A stretch of 16,229 bases of DNA from UBA8752 sp965657965 (GCA_965657965.1 CBFHQM010000037.1:1-16229), one strand, 5' to 3'; counted from the stretch's first letter, positions 1 to 8,334 are shown. The notes: generated by a model not told the origin, from the sequence alone. Numbers and translations are program-made.

Positions 1-1259
1 TAGGGTTGTGTTTCCATATCGGCGTAAAACGAGCTCCCCACATTGGACAAGACCATCCCATCATCCCGACCATAGATGTGGTTGGTGATCTCTACGGACA
101 AGGGCTCATTTGCAGTGTTCGAGATTAGAGGGTCTGATGATGACACAGAAATATTCAACTCCCGCTCTCCCACTCCATAGCTCTCCAAAACATCCAAACC
201 ATTCGTGGTCAGTGTCGTTTCGGACCCGGGCAAAAGCGATACCGGCACCGACAAACTACCTCCACCAAACGTGGTGAACATGGGGTTTGGATCGACGCCA
301 TTGATCGTCCCTTCTAGCGCCAGGTCCTCTAGGTTGTCCCAACCCACATTTTTCACTTCAACTGCCAGAGGGAAACCTCCGGGAGGCAATTGAGAAAGGG
401 GCCAGACTCGCGATTCAAACAGCCCCGTAGACGCATAATTCATGAGGGTCGCCTCCTCGACCGCCAAATCATACTGTGGCGTCTCAAACACCACAAAGTC
501 ATCCACCATCCACGCATATCCCCAAGACCCCACCCAGCGCCAACGGAAATAAATTTCGGACGGAAGAAAATCGGAGTACTGAGAGACAAATTCTCCGATG
601 TTGAACCGCATCGTTTGGGGATTGGTGGTTTGGTCGTTTGTGACCATGTCCGGGAAGATGTTGATGCGCTTGGTCACCGGAATCCCCCCGTAGGTGCCAA
701 CCCCTTCATTCTCTCCCACAGTAGTTGGATCGGGCCAGACCCCCTGAACCAAAGACATCTCCAACAAGCACTGTTCGCCTTCTCCACTGAAATTGTTTTG
801 CCACCTGCGGTAAAAGGTATCGAAGGCAATGCTCACCTCTGAAAAGCCGGAACAATCCACGGGTTCGTTTAATTCAAACCAGCAATTCTCAATCGGTCCT
901 TCCGAGCCCAACAAATCCGAATCGACCATCACAAAACCGTCATCGGCAGTCTCAAACAAAGGCGCAGGCGCTGCACTGCCATCACCATCACCACCTACCC
1001 ACCAGTTGTAGAGTCCACTCGGCCCTTGTGTGGTGCATTCAAAGTTGACATCGGCAGAATATTGGCTGAAGCCTTCTTCAGCGGCATTGCCAAAGGTGAG
1101 CCCGCTGCAATCCGAAAACGACTGAGAGTAGATGATCGACTCTTGGGCCAAGGTCGAGGCCAAAGGCAGCCAGAAGAAGGAAAAAAGGCACAACACACGG
1201 AGGTTGGCAAGGCGACAGTTTGAGACTGACCCAAGGAAGCTGCTCTGGCAAAAGGACAT
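1..1259 (-). CDS. Secreted jelly-roll / Ig-like protein, partial (C-terminus off left edge)
   Basis: An open frame reads without a stop from an ATG at 1259 to the left edge (419 complete codons), so the C-terminus is missing. Residues 1-39 form a signal peptide (basic n-region, hydrophobic core, cleavage near STLAQ/ES), so the protein is exported. Residues about 40-255 resemble the lectin-like or MAM-like jelly-roll domain common in secreted Bacteroidota proteins, ending in the typical WMVDDFVVFE strand. Residues about 262-400 look like a CARDB/Ig-type domain (YDLAVEEATL..., then ...LAVEVKNVGWDNLEDL). Proteins of this design usually end in a type IX secretion sorting domain, but that part lies outside the window. 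The ATG at 1259 was chosen because it gives a complete signal peptide and a promoter-like box lies just upstream. Function unknown; an adhesin or surface/cell-envelope role is inference. Divergent from the gene starting at 1335. Confidence 0.75.
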   Translation of the reverse strand, partial: MSFCQSSFLGSVSNCRLANLRVLCLFSFFWLPLASTLAQESIIYSQSFSDCSGLTFGNAAEEGFSQYSADVNFECTTQGPSGLYNWWVGGDGDGSAAPAPLFETADDGFVMVDSDLLGSEGPIENCWFELNEPVDCSGFSEVSIAFDTFYRRWQNNFSGEGEQCLLEMSLVQGVWPDPTTVGENEGVGTYGGIPVTKRINIFPDMVTNDQTTNPQTMRFNIGEFVSQYSDFLPSEIYFRWRWVGSWGYAWMVDDFVVFETPQYDLAVEEATLMNYASTGLFESRVWPLSQLPPGGFPLAVEVKNVGWDNLEDLALEGTINGVDPNPMFTTFGGGSLSVPVSLLPGSETTLTTNGLDVLESYGVGERELNISVSSSDPLISNTANEPLSVEITNHIYGRDDGMVLSNVGSSFYADMETQP

Positions 1260-1262
1260 AGA

Positions 1263-1296
1263 CAAGAATTAGGTTCTATATAATATACGACTCAAA
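1263..1296 (-). promoter_or_regulatory. Candidate Bacteroidota promoter for the gene starting at 1259
   Basis: On the minus strand TTTG (1296-1293) is followed after 21 nt by TAATTCTTG (1271-1263), an imperfect match to the Bacteroidota -33 TTTG / -7 TAnnTTTG promoter. The box ends only 3 nt before the ATG at 1259, so a transcript from it would have almost no leader. Motif reading only. Confidence 0.3.
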
Positions 1297-1322
1297 CGGC
1301 GCCATTGAAAGAAGAGCCGTGC

Positions 1323-1329
1323 TATTTTG
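1323..1329 (+). promoter_or_regulatory. Candidate -7 box for the gene starting at 1335
   Basis: TATTTTG (TA-N-TTTG) ends 5 nt before the ATG. No convincing -33 TTTG is found 19-23 nt upstream, so this is weak alone. It supports 1335 over the in-frame TTG at 1305. Confidence 0.25.
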
Positions 1330-1334
1330 AGCCC

Positions 1335-2132
1335 ATGTCGAAGCAACAAAAAGGGGGGATGCGGAGTATGGCGCATTACGTGGTGGAGTTTGCGGTGATC
1401 CTGTTGGGCATCTCCGTATCGGTGTTCATTGAAAAGAACAATGCCAAGGAATACAAGGAGCAAGTGAAGAACCAGAGCTTGGCGCGCATCCTCACCAACA
1501 TCCGCACNNNNNNNNNNGAAAAGAACAATGCCAAGGAATACAAGGAGCAAGTGAAGAACCAGAGCTTGGCGCGCATCCTCACCAACATCCGCACCGACAG
1601 CCTCGACTTTGAGTTCAACATGGGCGTGCACCTTCCCGCCGCGCAGTCTTGCGCTTGGATGATGGACCACAGAAACAATTTGGCGGCAGAGCACCCCGAC
1701 TCGGTGGGCAAGCACTGCTCCATGTGCATCATGGGGCAAACCATCTTTGTGGACAATCAGGAGGAGTACCGGACGCTCCAGAACTCGGGGCTCATGGAAC
1801 TGATCGAAAACGACACCCTCGCGCGGGCTTTGCAAGCCAAATACGTCCAACACGAGTTCTTGCGGAAATTCGAAACGGGCGTCAACCACAATGCCAACGA
1901 AAACATCGATGTGTATTTCGGAAGCATGGAGACCACGCCAGACATGCCATACTTCCAAGGCTACATCCCACTCAAAAGGTGGAATGGAACCGCGTTGGGG
2001 ACCGCGTACATGGAGCGCATCGGTGCCATGGGAAATTTGCACCAGATGTACTCCGAACGCATGCGCTACCGCCTGGAAGACGACATCGTGCTCACCCAAT
2101 GGATCCGCACCGAAATCGCCAAAACCAACTGA
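1335..2132 (+). CDS. DUF6090-like single-pass membrane protein (contains assembly gap and artefactual duplication)
   Basis: N-terminal residues about 10-31 hold one hydrophobic segment (HYVVEFAVILLGISVSVFIE) followed by a charged helix (KNNAKEYKEQVKNQSLARIL). This resembles the start of DUF6090 family proteins of Bacteroidota, which have a short cytoplasmic end, one membrane helix and a long soluble domain. Function is not known for the family. Ten N (1508-1517) interrupt the gene, and the 77 nt before the gap are repeated exactly after it. Repeat plus gap is 87 nt, so the frame survives, but the true protein probably lacks 29 codons and is about 236 aa. A TTG start at 1305 in the same frame is possible. 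The ATG at 1335 is preferred because a TATTTTG box lies 5 nt upstream. It ends 10 nt from the convergent gene at 2143. Confidence 0.7.
   Translation: MSKQQKGGMRSMAHYVVEFAVILLGISVSVFIEKNNAKEYKEQVKNQSLARILTNIRXXXXEKNNAKEYKEQVKNQSLARILTNIRTDSLDFEFNMGVHLPAAQSCAWMMDHRNNLAAEHPDSVGKHCSMCIMGQTIFVDNQEEYRTLQNSGLMELIENDTLARALQAKYVQHEFLRKFETGVNHNANENIDVYFGSMETTPDMPYFQGYIPLKRWNGTALGTAYMERIGAMGNLHQMYSERMRYRLEDDIVLTQWIRTEIAKTN
1431..1594. repeat. Exact 77-bp direct duplication flanking a 10-N gap (assembly artefact)
   Basis: Positions 1431-1507 and 1518-1594 are identical, beginning GAAAAGAACAATGCC and ending ATCCGCAC, with ten N between. The repeat touches the gap on both sides, as expected when two contigs with overlapping ends are scaffolded without merging. 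The duplicated segment encodes the same 25 or so residues twice just after the membrane helix. Confidence 0.9.
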
Positions 2133-2142
2133 GCTCATACGT

Positions 2143-2562
2143 TCACGTCGCTTCGCTGCTGACGTATTGGACGTAGAGGTTTTTTGGGGCGCGGTCGAAG
2201 TAAGCGAAGAGGGCTGGGCAGAGCCAGAATTCGAAGGGAGTGTCGGGCGTCATGTCGGCGGTGCTGTAACGGCTACCGTCGAATTCCGGGCCGAGGTAGG
2301 TGGCGTGCAGCGCAAAGCCCGGAATGGGTGACGAGGAGAAGTTGACCGTACAACGGTTGATGCTCTCATCATCGCAACGCCCGCTGATGACGTCGAAAAC
2401 GTCGTCGGCGCCAGAAACCAAGGGCTCTACAAAAATATCTCGGCGCTCATCGTCGAACACCCATTGACCTTGGTGGCGATAAAACGTGAGCGTGAAGATG
2501 GCGTTGCGTCGGGCACGATTTGAAGTGCGTTTTCTCGAAAAAAGCAGGGAGGAATTCTTCAT
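2143..2562 (-). CDS. DUF6717-like small protein
   Basis: A 139-aa protein without signal peptide or membrane segment. Residues about 24-59 (LTFYRHQGQWVFDDE, then FVEPLVSGADDVFDVI) and 75-132 (ending FWLCPALFAYFDRAPKNLYVQ) match my recollection of the DUF6717 family, whose members share WVFDD, EPFVSGAD and a C-terminal LCPALxxYFDxAPxxLYV. No function is known; cytosolic location is inferred. The N-terminal 20 residues are basic and not clearly conserved. The start codon follows ACCTTTG by a few nt, a degenerate -7 box. It lies 125 nt downstream of the SH3b gene on the same strand and converges with the gene ending at 2132, so cotranscription with the SH3b gene is possible but not shown. Confidence 0.7.
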   Translation of the reverse strand: MKNSSLLFSRKRTSNRARRNAIFTLTFYRHQGQWVFDDERRDIFVEPLVSGADDVFDVISGRCDDESINRCTVNFSSSPIPGFALHATYLGPEFDGSRYSTADMTPDTPFEFWLCPALFAYFDRAPKNLYVQYVSSEAT

Positions 2563-2687
2563 AAAGCAAAGGTCCCCCCACCCCCAATCGAAGGGCGACT
2601 TCCGTCAACCTTGACAAACCTCAGTGCCGCATGTGTTGAAAATGGAATCAAGAAGACGCGCGCCTTCCTCAAGCCAAGGAAATCAAA

Positions 2688-3980
2688 TCAGCAGCCACCG
2701 CCGTTGTAGTGGATGTACATCCGGGTGCCGTCTGGGGAGCGTTCGGTGATGAAGCTTTCGCTCATTGGAGAGAAGTCCACGTAAAACCCCTCCGGGGAGA
2801 TCCTTAAACTGTCGAATCCGAGGGAGCTCAGGAAACGCAAGAGGTTGTTGGACACCACATAAAAATCATCGGGCGTGTCAAGGGGGATGTCTACGGTGAC
2901 CCCGAATTGGTATTTGCCATCGTACCAATGCTTGACCACCACCCCNNNNNNNNNNNNNNNNNNNNNNNNNNNNNNNNNNNNNNNNNNNNNNNNNNNNNNN
3001 NNNNNNNNNNNNNNNNNNNNNNNNNNNNNNNNNNNNNNNNNNNNATCAGAATAGCCACGAAACGTCTTGGTGGCCATGCCCTCTTCGCGCTGCTCGATCT
3101 CCAGCACTTCCTCCCACAGTAAATCAGCATCCGGCCGCGCAAAACGGCCTTCTGGCGCAGCTTCAGTCGGCGGGGCTGGCGCCACATAAAAAGACGCGAA
3201 ATCAAAAGGCGGGCGCTCGCTCAAAAGCCCAGCAAACACATAGCCCTCGCCGCCATCAAAGGCGACCTGTACAAAGGGCGCACGAAGCGCATATGTGGGC
3301 ACTTCCAATGTCCTGTTCTTGGCGCTGAAGGTCGACGCAAAGTTCAAGTCCACGGTGAGCGCTTCGGTTCCCTCTTGAATCACCGTAACCGCATCTCCCC
3401 ATTGGAGTTTACCCACCACTTCGCTTCCCACACGCGGCGCGGAACGGACATTCAATGGGACCCAACAATTGGAGTGGACCTGGCCAGTTTTTGAAGCAGC
3501 CCGGGGCACCCTCCGCGACGGGCTCTGCTTCCAGAGGCGACGCGTCTTGGCTTCGCCTTCGTCCTCTACCCACTCCGATGTGACTTGAACCAAGTCATTC
3601 CCCTCCAAAAAAAAGGTATGGGTGATCACGCTCACGGGACCAAAATCGCCACGTGCGCCGCGCTCGAGTCGCATCGTGTCTGGGGTGTTCTTGATCAAAG
3701 CCGTGTAGCCACACATGCAGCATTCCAGCCGCCGGGTCGCTTCCCATTGTGCGTTGTCCACGGGCGGCGCGTATGTGATGCCTTGAAGTTGAAACGCCTC
3801 GGGATGCTCGGCCCCGCCATAGATGTTGTTGTTGGCCGTTGCCTGCAAAAAGCTCAGCACCTCCTCCCCGCTCTCCCATTGGGAATAGAGGTGCTTCTCT
3901 AAGAAGGTGTCTTGAGCCGTTCCCCACAGTGGGCCGCACAAGAGCATGGCCATCAAAATCCGTGATGTTCCCTTTTTCAT
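2688..3980 (-). CDS. Exported SH3b-domain protein of unknown function (99-N gap inside)
   Basis: The ATG at 3980 gives a clean signal peptide (MKKGTSRILMAMLLCGPLWGTAQ, cleavage after TAQ). The in-frame extension to 4037 adds a basic, non-signal stretch and was rejected. The protein is about 430 aa if the 99-N gap (2946-3044) is sized correctly. Residues about 170-265 form a bacterial SH3-like (SH3b) domain: CWVPLNVRSAPRVGSEVVGKL followed by GDAVTVIQEG and, after an unusual insert of about 40 residues, GGEGYVFAGLLSE. SH3b domains often bind peptidoglycan or other cell-wall components, so a periplasmic envelope role is plausible but inferred. The N-terminal third contains a CCMCGYT motif and is not recognised. 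The region after the gap (GVVVKHWYDGKYQFGVTVDIP...) is not recognised either. Divergent from the large Asp-box protein gene at 4092. Confidence 0.75.
   Translation of the reverse strand: MKKGTSRILMAMLLCGPLWGTAQDTFLEKHLYSQWESGEEVLSFLQATANNNIYGGAEHPEAFQLQGITYAPPVDNAQWEATRRLECCMCGYTALIKNTPDTMRLERGARGDFGPVSVITHTFFLEGNDLVQVTSEWVEDEGEAKTRRLWKQSPSRRVPRAASKTGQVHSNCWVPLNVRSAPRVGSEVVGKLQWGDAVTVIQEGTEALTVDLNFASTFSAKNRTLEVPTYALRAPFVQVAFDGGEGYVFAGLLSERPPFDFASFYVAPAPPTEAAPEGRFARPDADLLWEEVLEIEQREEGMATKTFRGYSDXXXXXXXXXXXXXXXXXXXXXXXXXXXXXXXXXGVVVKHWYDGKYQFGVTVDIPLDTPDDFYVVSNNLLRFLSSLGFDSLRISPEGFYVDFSPMSESFITERSPDGTRMYIHYNGGGC
2946..3044. other. Assembly gap of 99 N
   Basis: Run of unknown bases inside the SH3b-protein gene. 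The frame is open on both sides and 99 is a multiple of three, but the gap length may be an estimate, so the missing 33 codons are not certain. Confidence 0.98.
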
Positions 3981-3986
3981 GACGTT

Positions 3987-4020
3987 CAAACTTAACTCAC
4001 CCCACCTGTGTCTTCGACAA
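3987..4020 (-). promoter_or_regulatory. Candidate Bacteroidota promoter for the SH3b-protein gene
   Basis: TAAGTTTG (3994-3987 on the minus strand) is a perfect match to the TAnnTTTG -7 consensus. A GTTG lies 23 nt upstream (TTG at 4020-4018). The box ends 6 nt before the ATG at 3980, implying a leaderless or nearly leaderless mRNA. Confidence 0.4.
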
Positions 4021-4091
4021 CGCCACCCCGGACACATTCAACACGCCGAAAAACCAAAATCAGGTTAACTTCCTTACTCAAGCTTCGCGAC

Positions 4092-7000
4092 ATGGCCCGA
4101 TTCACACCTTCCTTGTTTTCGTTGATCTCCGCAGTGAATTTGACCAACCACGCTCCAAGACTGAGTTGGACTGGCGCACTGTTTGGCCTGCTTTTGTTGA
4201 GCGTACCCTCCGCTGCGCTCTCCCAGAGCCTGAACAGCCAAGCTTCGTACTTGACAATGAAGGAGAAAGGCGAGAATTTCTACGAAATCAAAGCCGCCTT
4301 TGAAACGTATTGGGAGGGCAGAGAGATCCAAAAGGGGGCTGGATACAAGCCGTTTCGTCGCTGGATGCATCAGATGGAACCGCGGGTTTACCCCTCGGGA
4401 GAATTGCCCGCTTCCACAGAGCCTTGGAACGTGGCTCGACTCTACACTCAACCAGCTGCCAATCAAGTTGAAGACGTTTGGGAGTCCCTTGGGCCCGTGT
4501 CTCGACCCGCTGCCGGCCCCCATGCCTATGCCGGGGGTGTCGGCCGAATCAACAAAGTCCGAGTCGATCCCAGCAACGCCAGCACGTACTTCGCCTGTGC
4601 ACCCGGGGGCGGCATCTGGAAGTCCACCAACGCTGGGTCCAACTGGGACTTGCTTTTCCCGGACGAAACCGACGAGGTTCCCATCCTCGGCTTTACCGAC
4701 ATTGCCATTGACCACACCAACCCCAACGTGATGTACGCCGCGGCAGGAGATGACGATGGAGGAGACACTTATGGTTTGGGCATCCTCAAAACCACCGACG
4801 GCGGAGACAACTGGTCCATTTCCTACGACCCTGGGGGACAAGGCAACTACACCGTTGGCCGCCTCTTGATTTCTCCCGACAACAACAACCACATTGTGGC
4901 CGCGTCCCGTTACGGCATGCTTGTCTCTACCGACGCCGGGGCCAATTGGAACTACGGCGTGGGAACCAATGGCATTCGCTTTCGAGATGTGGAGTTCCAC
5001 CCCACCAACGACAACATCGTCTACGGCTCATCCACCAACGGTTTTTTTAAGTCCACCAACGGAGGACAATCCTGGATTGAAGTGAGCCTGCCTTCGGAAG
5101 CCACGGGCATGAACCGAAACTGCATTGCGGTCACGCCCGGCGCTCCAAATCGGGTGTACATGTTGGCCAGCAATTCCGCAGGGAGCAACTTCCTCGGGTT
5201 CTTTGTGAGCCAAGACGCCGGGGCCACCTGGACCACCGTGTCCAATGAAAACACCCCCAATATGCTCGGGTACTCCACCACTGGAGACGACAACAGCGGA
5301 CAGGGTTGGTACGACCTCTGCATTGCCGCGCACCCCACCCAGCCCGATGTGGTGATGATTGCGGGCGTCAATGTGTGGAAGTCCACCGACGGCGGCCAGA
5401 ATTGGGCCTGCAGTTCGCATTGGGTCGGCGCAGACGGATTGGCCGAAGTCCATGCCGACGTTCACGGACTGACCTTCGAAGACAACACCTTTATCGTGGC
5501 CTGTGATGGCGGCGTTTACACCTCATCCGATGTGGGGACCAGCTACAACGACATCACCAATGGCATGAGCATTGGCCAGATGTACCAGATTGGCGTTGGC
5601 CAAGACCAAGCCGGCCAAGTTGGTGCGGGTCTGCAAGACAACGGCACCATCTTGCTCGACAATGGCGACTGGGAAGACATGCGCGGTGCCGATGGGTTCG
5701 AAGTCTATGTGAGCGAAAACTCCGATTACGATGGGGGAAGGCTCTTCTACGGGTCCTATCAACTCGGTTCCTTTTACCGAATTGACTCCAACAACAACTT
5801 CTCCGACATCGCCGGCGGAGGTGGCGAAGGAGCCAATGCCGAGGGCAACTGGGAAACGCCCTTCATCAAGGACCCGAACAACGATGCGGTGCTGTATTTG
5901 GGCAAAGACGGGGTGTTCAAATCCACCGACTTTGGCAACTCCTGGTCTTCGCTTGGCGGTCCAGGGGCCGGTAACCTGAACAACATTGCCGTGGCGTGGA
6001 ACAACCCCGACCGCATGTACATCTCCAAAGATGGCAGCCTGTGGACCACCGCCGACGGTGGCGGCAATTGGAGCAGCGTCTCGGGCCTGCCCAATGCGTA
6101 CATCACCGACATTCAAATCGACCCCGCCACAGCCGAAAGGGTATTCATTTCGGTGTCCTCCTATTTGGGCGACAAGGTCTTTGTTTCGGGCAATGCCGGC
6201 GCCAGCTGGACCGCCATGAGCAACGGCCTGCCCAACGTACCCGTGCACTGCTTGGCCTACAACAATGGCACCACCGACGAGATCTACGCCGGCACCGACA
6301 TCGGCGTCTACGCTTGGAATGGAATCGGCTGGGACGACTTCAACATTGGACTGCCAAACGTAGAGGTCTTTGACCTCGAAATTCAAGAGACCCAGAACAC
6401 ACTCTACGCCGGCACCTATGGCCGTGGACTTTGGAAAGCCGACATCGGTCCCGAAGAAGGTTGCACCGATTCCGAAGCCTGCAACTACAACCCTACAGCC
6501 ATTGTCGACAATGGAAGCTGCACCCAATTTGACTTCTGCGGCGTCTGCGGAGGCGACGACAGCAGTTGCTCTGGGTGCACCAACAGCGAAGCCTGCAATT
6601 ACGACGAGCAGGCCACCATCAACGATGGGACATGCATTTTGGAAAGCCCCCAATCGGTGACGGTCACCATCCTGACCGACAACTACCCCGCCGAGACCAC
6701 TTGGACCCTAACCGACGCAGATGGCAACCTCATGCTCAACGGGGGCCCCTATGCCGATGCCGGGACTCAATATGTTGCGCAGGGCATTCTCTGTTCGGGC
6801 TGCTACACCTTCACCATCAACGACAGCTATGGAGACGGCATTTGCTGCGGCTATGGAGATGGCAGCTTTGACGTGACCACAGGTGGCAACTCCGTGGTTT
6901 CGGGCGGACAATTTTCCTTCTCCACAACGGGCGAATTCTGCCTTGACCCCAACCCTTTGATCATTCCAGGTTGCACGGACCCCAACGCCACCAACTACAA

Positions 7001-7211
7001 CCCCAATGCCAACCTAGACGATGGGAGCTGCGAGGTCGCCTGCAGCGGTGACTTCAACAGCAATGGCGTGATTGAAGTCAGCGATGTATTGGTGGCCCTC
7101 GGAGAGTTTGGATGTCTGGTTTCTTGCTCGGCTGACCTCGACGGAGATGGCGTGGTGGGGGTCAATGACATTCTGGACATCTTGGCTCAATTTGGACAGC
7201 CTTGCCAATGA
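4092..7211 (+). CDS. Large secreted Asp-box (BNR) repeat protein with cysteine modules and dockerin-like C-terminus
   Basis: A 1039-aa exported protein; the ATG at 4092 begins a signal peptide with a long n-region and a hydrophobic core ending near SAALSQS. Residues about 150-785 form a beta-propeller of the sortilin/sialidase/photosystem-stability type, with about ten Asp-box motifs (SxDxGxxW: KSTNAGSNW, KTTDGGDNW, VSTDAGANW, KSTNGGQSW, KSTDGGQNW, KSTDFGNSW and others). Cysteine modules of the GCTD...NY...DGSC type begin at residues 790, 828 and 960, the first followed by FDFCGVCGGDDSSC. Between the second and third lies a beta-sandwich with FTINDSYGDGICCGYGDG, known from many marine secreted proteins. 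Residues about 986-1037 hold two EF-hand-like calcium-binding repeats (DFNSNGVIEVSDVL and DLDGDGVVGVNDIL), as in type I dockerins. Substrate unknown. Asp boxes are structural, so glycosidase activity should not be assumed. Surface attachment or carbohydrate/protein binding is inference. A strong hairpin follows the stop. Confidence 0.85.
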   Translation: MARFTPSLFSLISAVNLTNHAPRLSWTGALFGLLLLSVPSAALSQSLNSQASYLTMKEKGENFYEIKAAFETYWEGREIQKGAGYKPFRRWMHQMEPRVYPSGELPASTEPWNVARLYTQPAANQVEDVWESLGPVSRPAAGPHAYAGGVGRINKVRVDPSNASTYFACAPGGGIWKSTNAGSNWDLLFPDETDEVPILGFTDIAIDHTNPNVMYAAAGDDDGGDTYGLGILKTTDGGDNWSISYDPGGQGNYTVGRLLISPDNNNHIVAASRYGMLVSTDAGANWNYGVGTNGIRFRDVEFHPTNDNIVYGSSTNGFFKSTNGGQSWIEVSLPSEATGMNRNCIAVTPGAPNRVYMLASNSAGSNFLGFFVSQDAGATWTTVSNENTPNMLGYSTTGDDNSGQGWYDLCIAAHPTQPDVVMIAGVNVWKSTDGGQNWACSSHWVGADGLAEVHADVHGLTFEDNTFIVACDGGVYTSSDVGTSYNDITNGMSIGQMYQIGVGQDQAGQVGAGLQDNGTILLDNGDWEDMRGADGFEVYVSENSDYDGGRLFYGSYQLGSFYRIDSNNNFSDIAGGGGEGANAEGNWETPFIKDPNNDAVLYLGKDGVFKSTDFGNSWSSLGGPGAGNLNNIAVAWNNPDRMYISKDGSLWTTADGGGNWSSVSGLPNAYITDIQIDPATAERVFISVSSYLGDKVFVSGNAGASWTAMSNGLPNVPVHCLAYNNGTTDEIYAGTDIGVYAWNGIGWDDFNIGLPNVEVFDLEIQETQNTLYAGTYGRGLWKADIGPEEGCTDSEACNYNPTAIVDNGSCTQFDFCGVCGGDDSSCSGCTNSEACNYDEQATINDGTCILESPQSVTVTILTDNYPAETTWTLTDADGNLMLNGGPYADAGTQYVAQGILCSGCYTFTINDSYGDGICCGYGDGSFDVTTGGNSVVSGGQFSFSTTGEFCLDPNPLIIPGCTDPNATNYNPNANLDDGSCEVACSGDFNSNGVIEVSDVLVALGEFGCLVSCSADLDGDGVVGVNDILDILAQFGQPCQ

Positions 7212-7234
7212 GGCCAAGCCCCTGAATACCGGGG

Positions 7235-7282
7235 AAACCACAGCAGAAAGTTGTTCGTCAGAACTTTCGCTGTTTGTGGTTT
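7235..7282 (+). terminator. Hairpin terminator after the Asp-box protein gene
   Basis: Starting 23 nt after the stop, AAACCACA (7235-7242) pairs with TGTGGTTT (7275-7282). Inside, CAG pairs with CTG and AAAGTT with AACTTT around a loop of about 9 nt, giving about 17 pairs with small bulges. The A-rich 5' arm and T-ending 3' arm fit an intrinsic terminator that could work on either strand. It separates this gene from the methyltransferase-transporter pair. Confidence 0.6.
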
Positions 7283-7334
7283 GGTGGAAGGACGTGCAGT
7301 TGACCTTTGGACCTGACCTGATTGTCCTTTCCCC

Positions 7335-8333
7335 ATGACCTTGAATCTTTCCCCCAACACTTCGACTTGGCAAGCCTTGCGCCCCCAACTCGAAGCCGAC
7401 ATCGCAGAACGGGGTGTCCCTCGCGGTGAATTCGTGGTGTCTCGCATGACCAAGAGCGTGGCAAACTGCATTAGCGCAGCCACCGAAGGCCCTCTGCCCA
7501 ATGCTCCAGCGCTCGACATTGGCACAGGAACAGGCTACCACTCTGCCATGCTTCTCTCCTTGGGGCACCCGAGGGTATGTTCCGTGGACATCCACCCGCA
7601 GGCCATCGAGTATGCACAGGACCGGCTCAAGCGATTTTTGCCCAACATCCCCTCCTCTCGGCACCCTGCACCCGCCGCGTTTCTTGAGGCCTCCGAAGAC
7701 CGAGAACAGGCCATTAACCTCTATCCTCATTCCCTGGGGGACATCGCCAAGGTGAAGGATGCGGAATACAGCATTGTGAGCTTTAACCCGCCCATACTCT
7801 ACCCCTTTCACGACGTAGAGTTCGACAAACCCGCCACCCAAGGCGTGTACTTTACCAGCGACAACGTGAAAGACCCCACCCAAGATTTGGTCTATCAGTT
7901 TTACGACACCATTGCACGCAACAATGTGCCGGTTGGCGGACACGTGCTTTGTGTTTGGCCCAACTTACTGCGTCATTTGGTGGAGACCGATCCCTTTGGC
8001 GAAAATGGAGACCAACCCGAATTCGTGCATCCCTGCGAGGTGCTCAAAAACTGGTTTGGCTTTGAATTTGACAACGCCCCCGAGTCCTTCGACGACTTCC
8101 ATTGCCACACCACGGTGTTGGCCGCAGGGTTCTTTAACCAAGAGAGCGTCGGCGAACTTTACGAGCGCAACCTCCGTCATGGCATTGCCAACCGCCTATA
8201 CTCCGACCTGTTGATCCCGGCCGATGGCCCCACCCTCGCGGGTACCCATTTCAACTTCGGGGTTCTTCATTTGGTCCGGACTTCCGCCACGGAACTTCGA
8301 TTCCGCGTGGTCAACCGCAGCAGCCGCGACTAA
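7335..8333 (+). CDS. Class I SAM-dependent methyltransferase with NPP motif
   Basis: A 332-aa cytosolic protein. Residues 61-67 (DIGTGTG, within ALDIGTGTGYHSAMLL) form motif I, the SAM-binding glycine-rich loop. VDIHP at 84-88 is the acidic end of strand 2 that contacts the SAM ribose. FNPPIL at 150-155 is motif IV of the (N/D)PP type used by N-methyltransferases acting on amide or exocyclic amine groups, as in HemK/PrmC and RsmC-like enzymes. The aromatic residue that normally follows NPP is replaced by Ile, so the substrate class is uncertain. The C-terminal half (about 160-332) is not recognised. The coding region ends one base before the next gene's ATG, so translational coupling with the transporter is likely. 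Substrate unknown; a protein, RNA or small molecule are all possible. Confidence 0.75.
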   Translation: MTLNLSPNTSTWQALRPQLEADIAERGVPRGEFVVSRMTKSVANCISAATEGPLPNAPALDIGTGTGYHSAMLLSLGHPRVCSVDIHPQAIEYAQDRLKRFLPNIPSSRHPAPAAFLEASEDREQAINLYPHSLGDIAKVKDAEYSIVSFNPPILYPFHDVEFDKPATQGVYFTSDNVKDPTQDLVYQFYDTIARNNVPVGGHVLCVWPNLLRHLVETDPFGENGDQPEFVHPCEVLKNWFGFEFDNAPESFDDFHCHTTVLAAGFFNQESVGELYERNLRHGIANRLYSDLLIPADGPTLAGTHFNFGVLHLVRTSATELRFRVVNRSSRD

Positions 8334-8334
8334 C

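Noticed and set aside
1431..1594. Tandem duplication as a genuine protein repeat or mobile-element target duplication
   Set aside because: The identity is exact and directly abuts the N run on both sides, which is best explained by scaffolding of overlapping contigs.
1269..2138. 289-aa minus-strand open frame opposite the DUF6090-like gene
   Set aside because: The plus-strand product has a coherent membrane helix plus soluble domain; the antisense frame is His/Val-rich with no family resemblance.
2563..2687. Small hairpin TTCCT/AGGAA after the SH3b gene as a terminator
   Set aside because: Only 5 bp with no T-run; too weak to call. The C-rich tract near 2574-2586 likewise has no clear role.
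4008..4091. GTG-initiated extension of the Asp-box protein
   Set aside because: The extra 28 residues are basic and polar and would bury the signal peptide; the ATG at 4092 gives a usable signal sequence.
5523..6653. 376-aa minus-strand open frame (and others such as 4074-5000) opposite the Asp-box gene
   Set aside because: Antisense shadows of a GC-rich repetitive gene: Val/Gly/Ala-rich composition, no start context and no domain, while the plus strand carries clear repeats.
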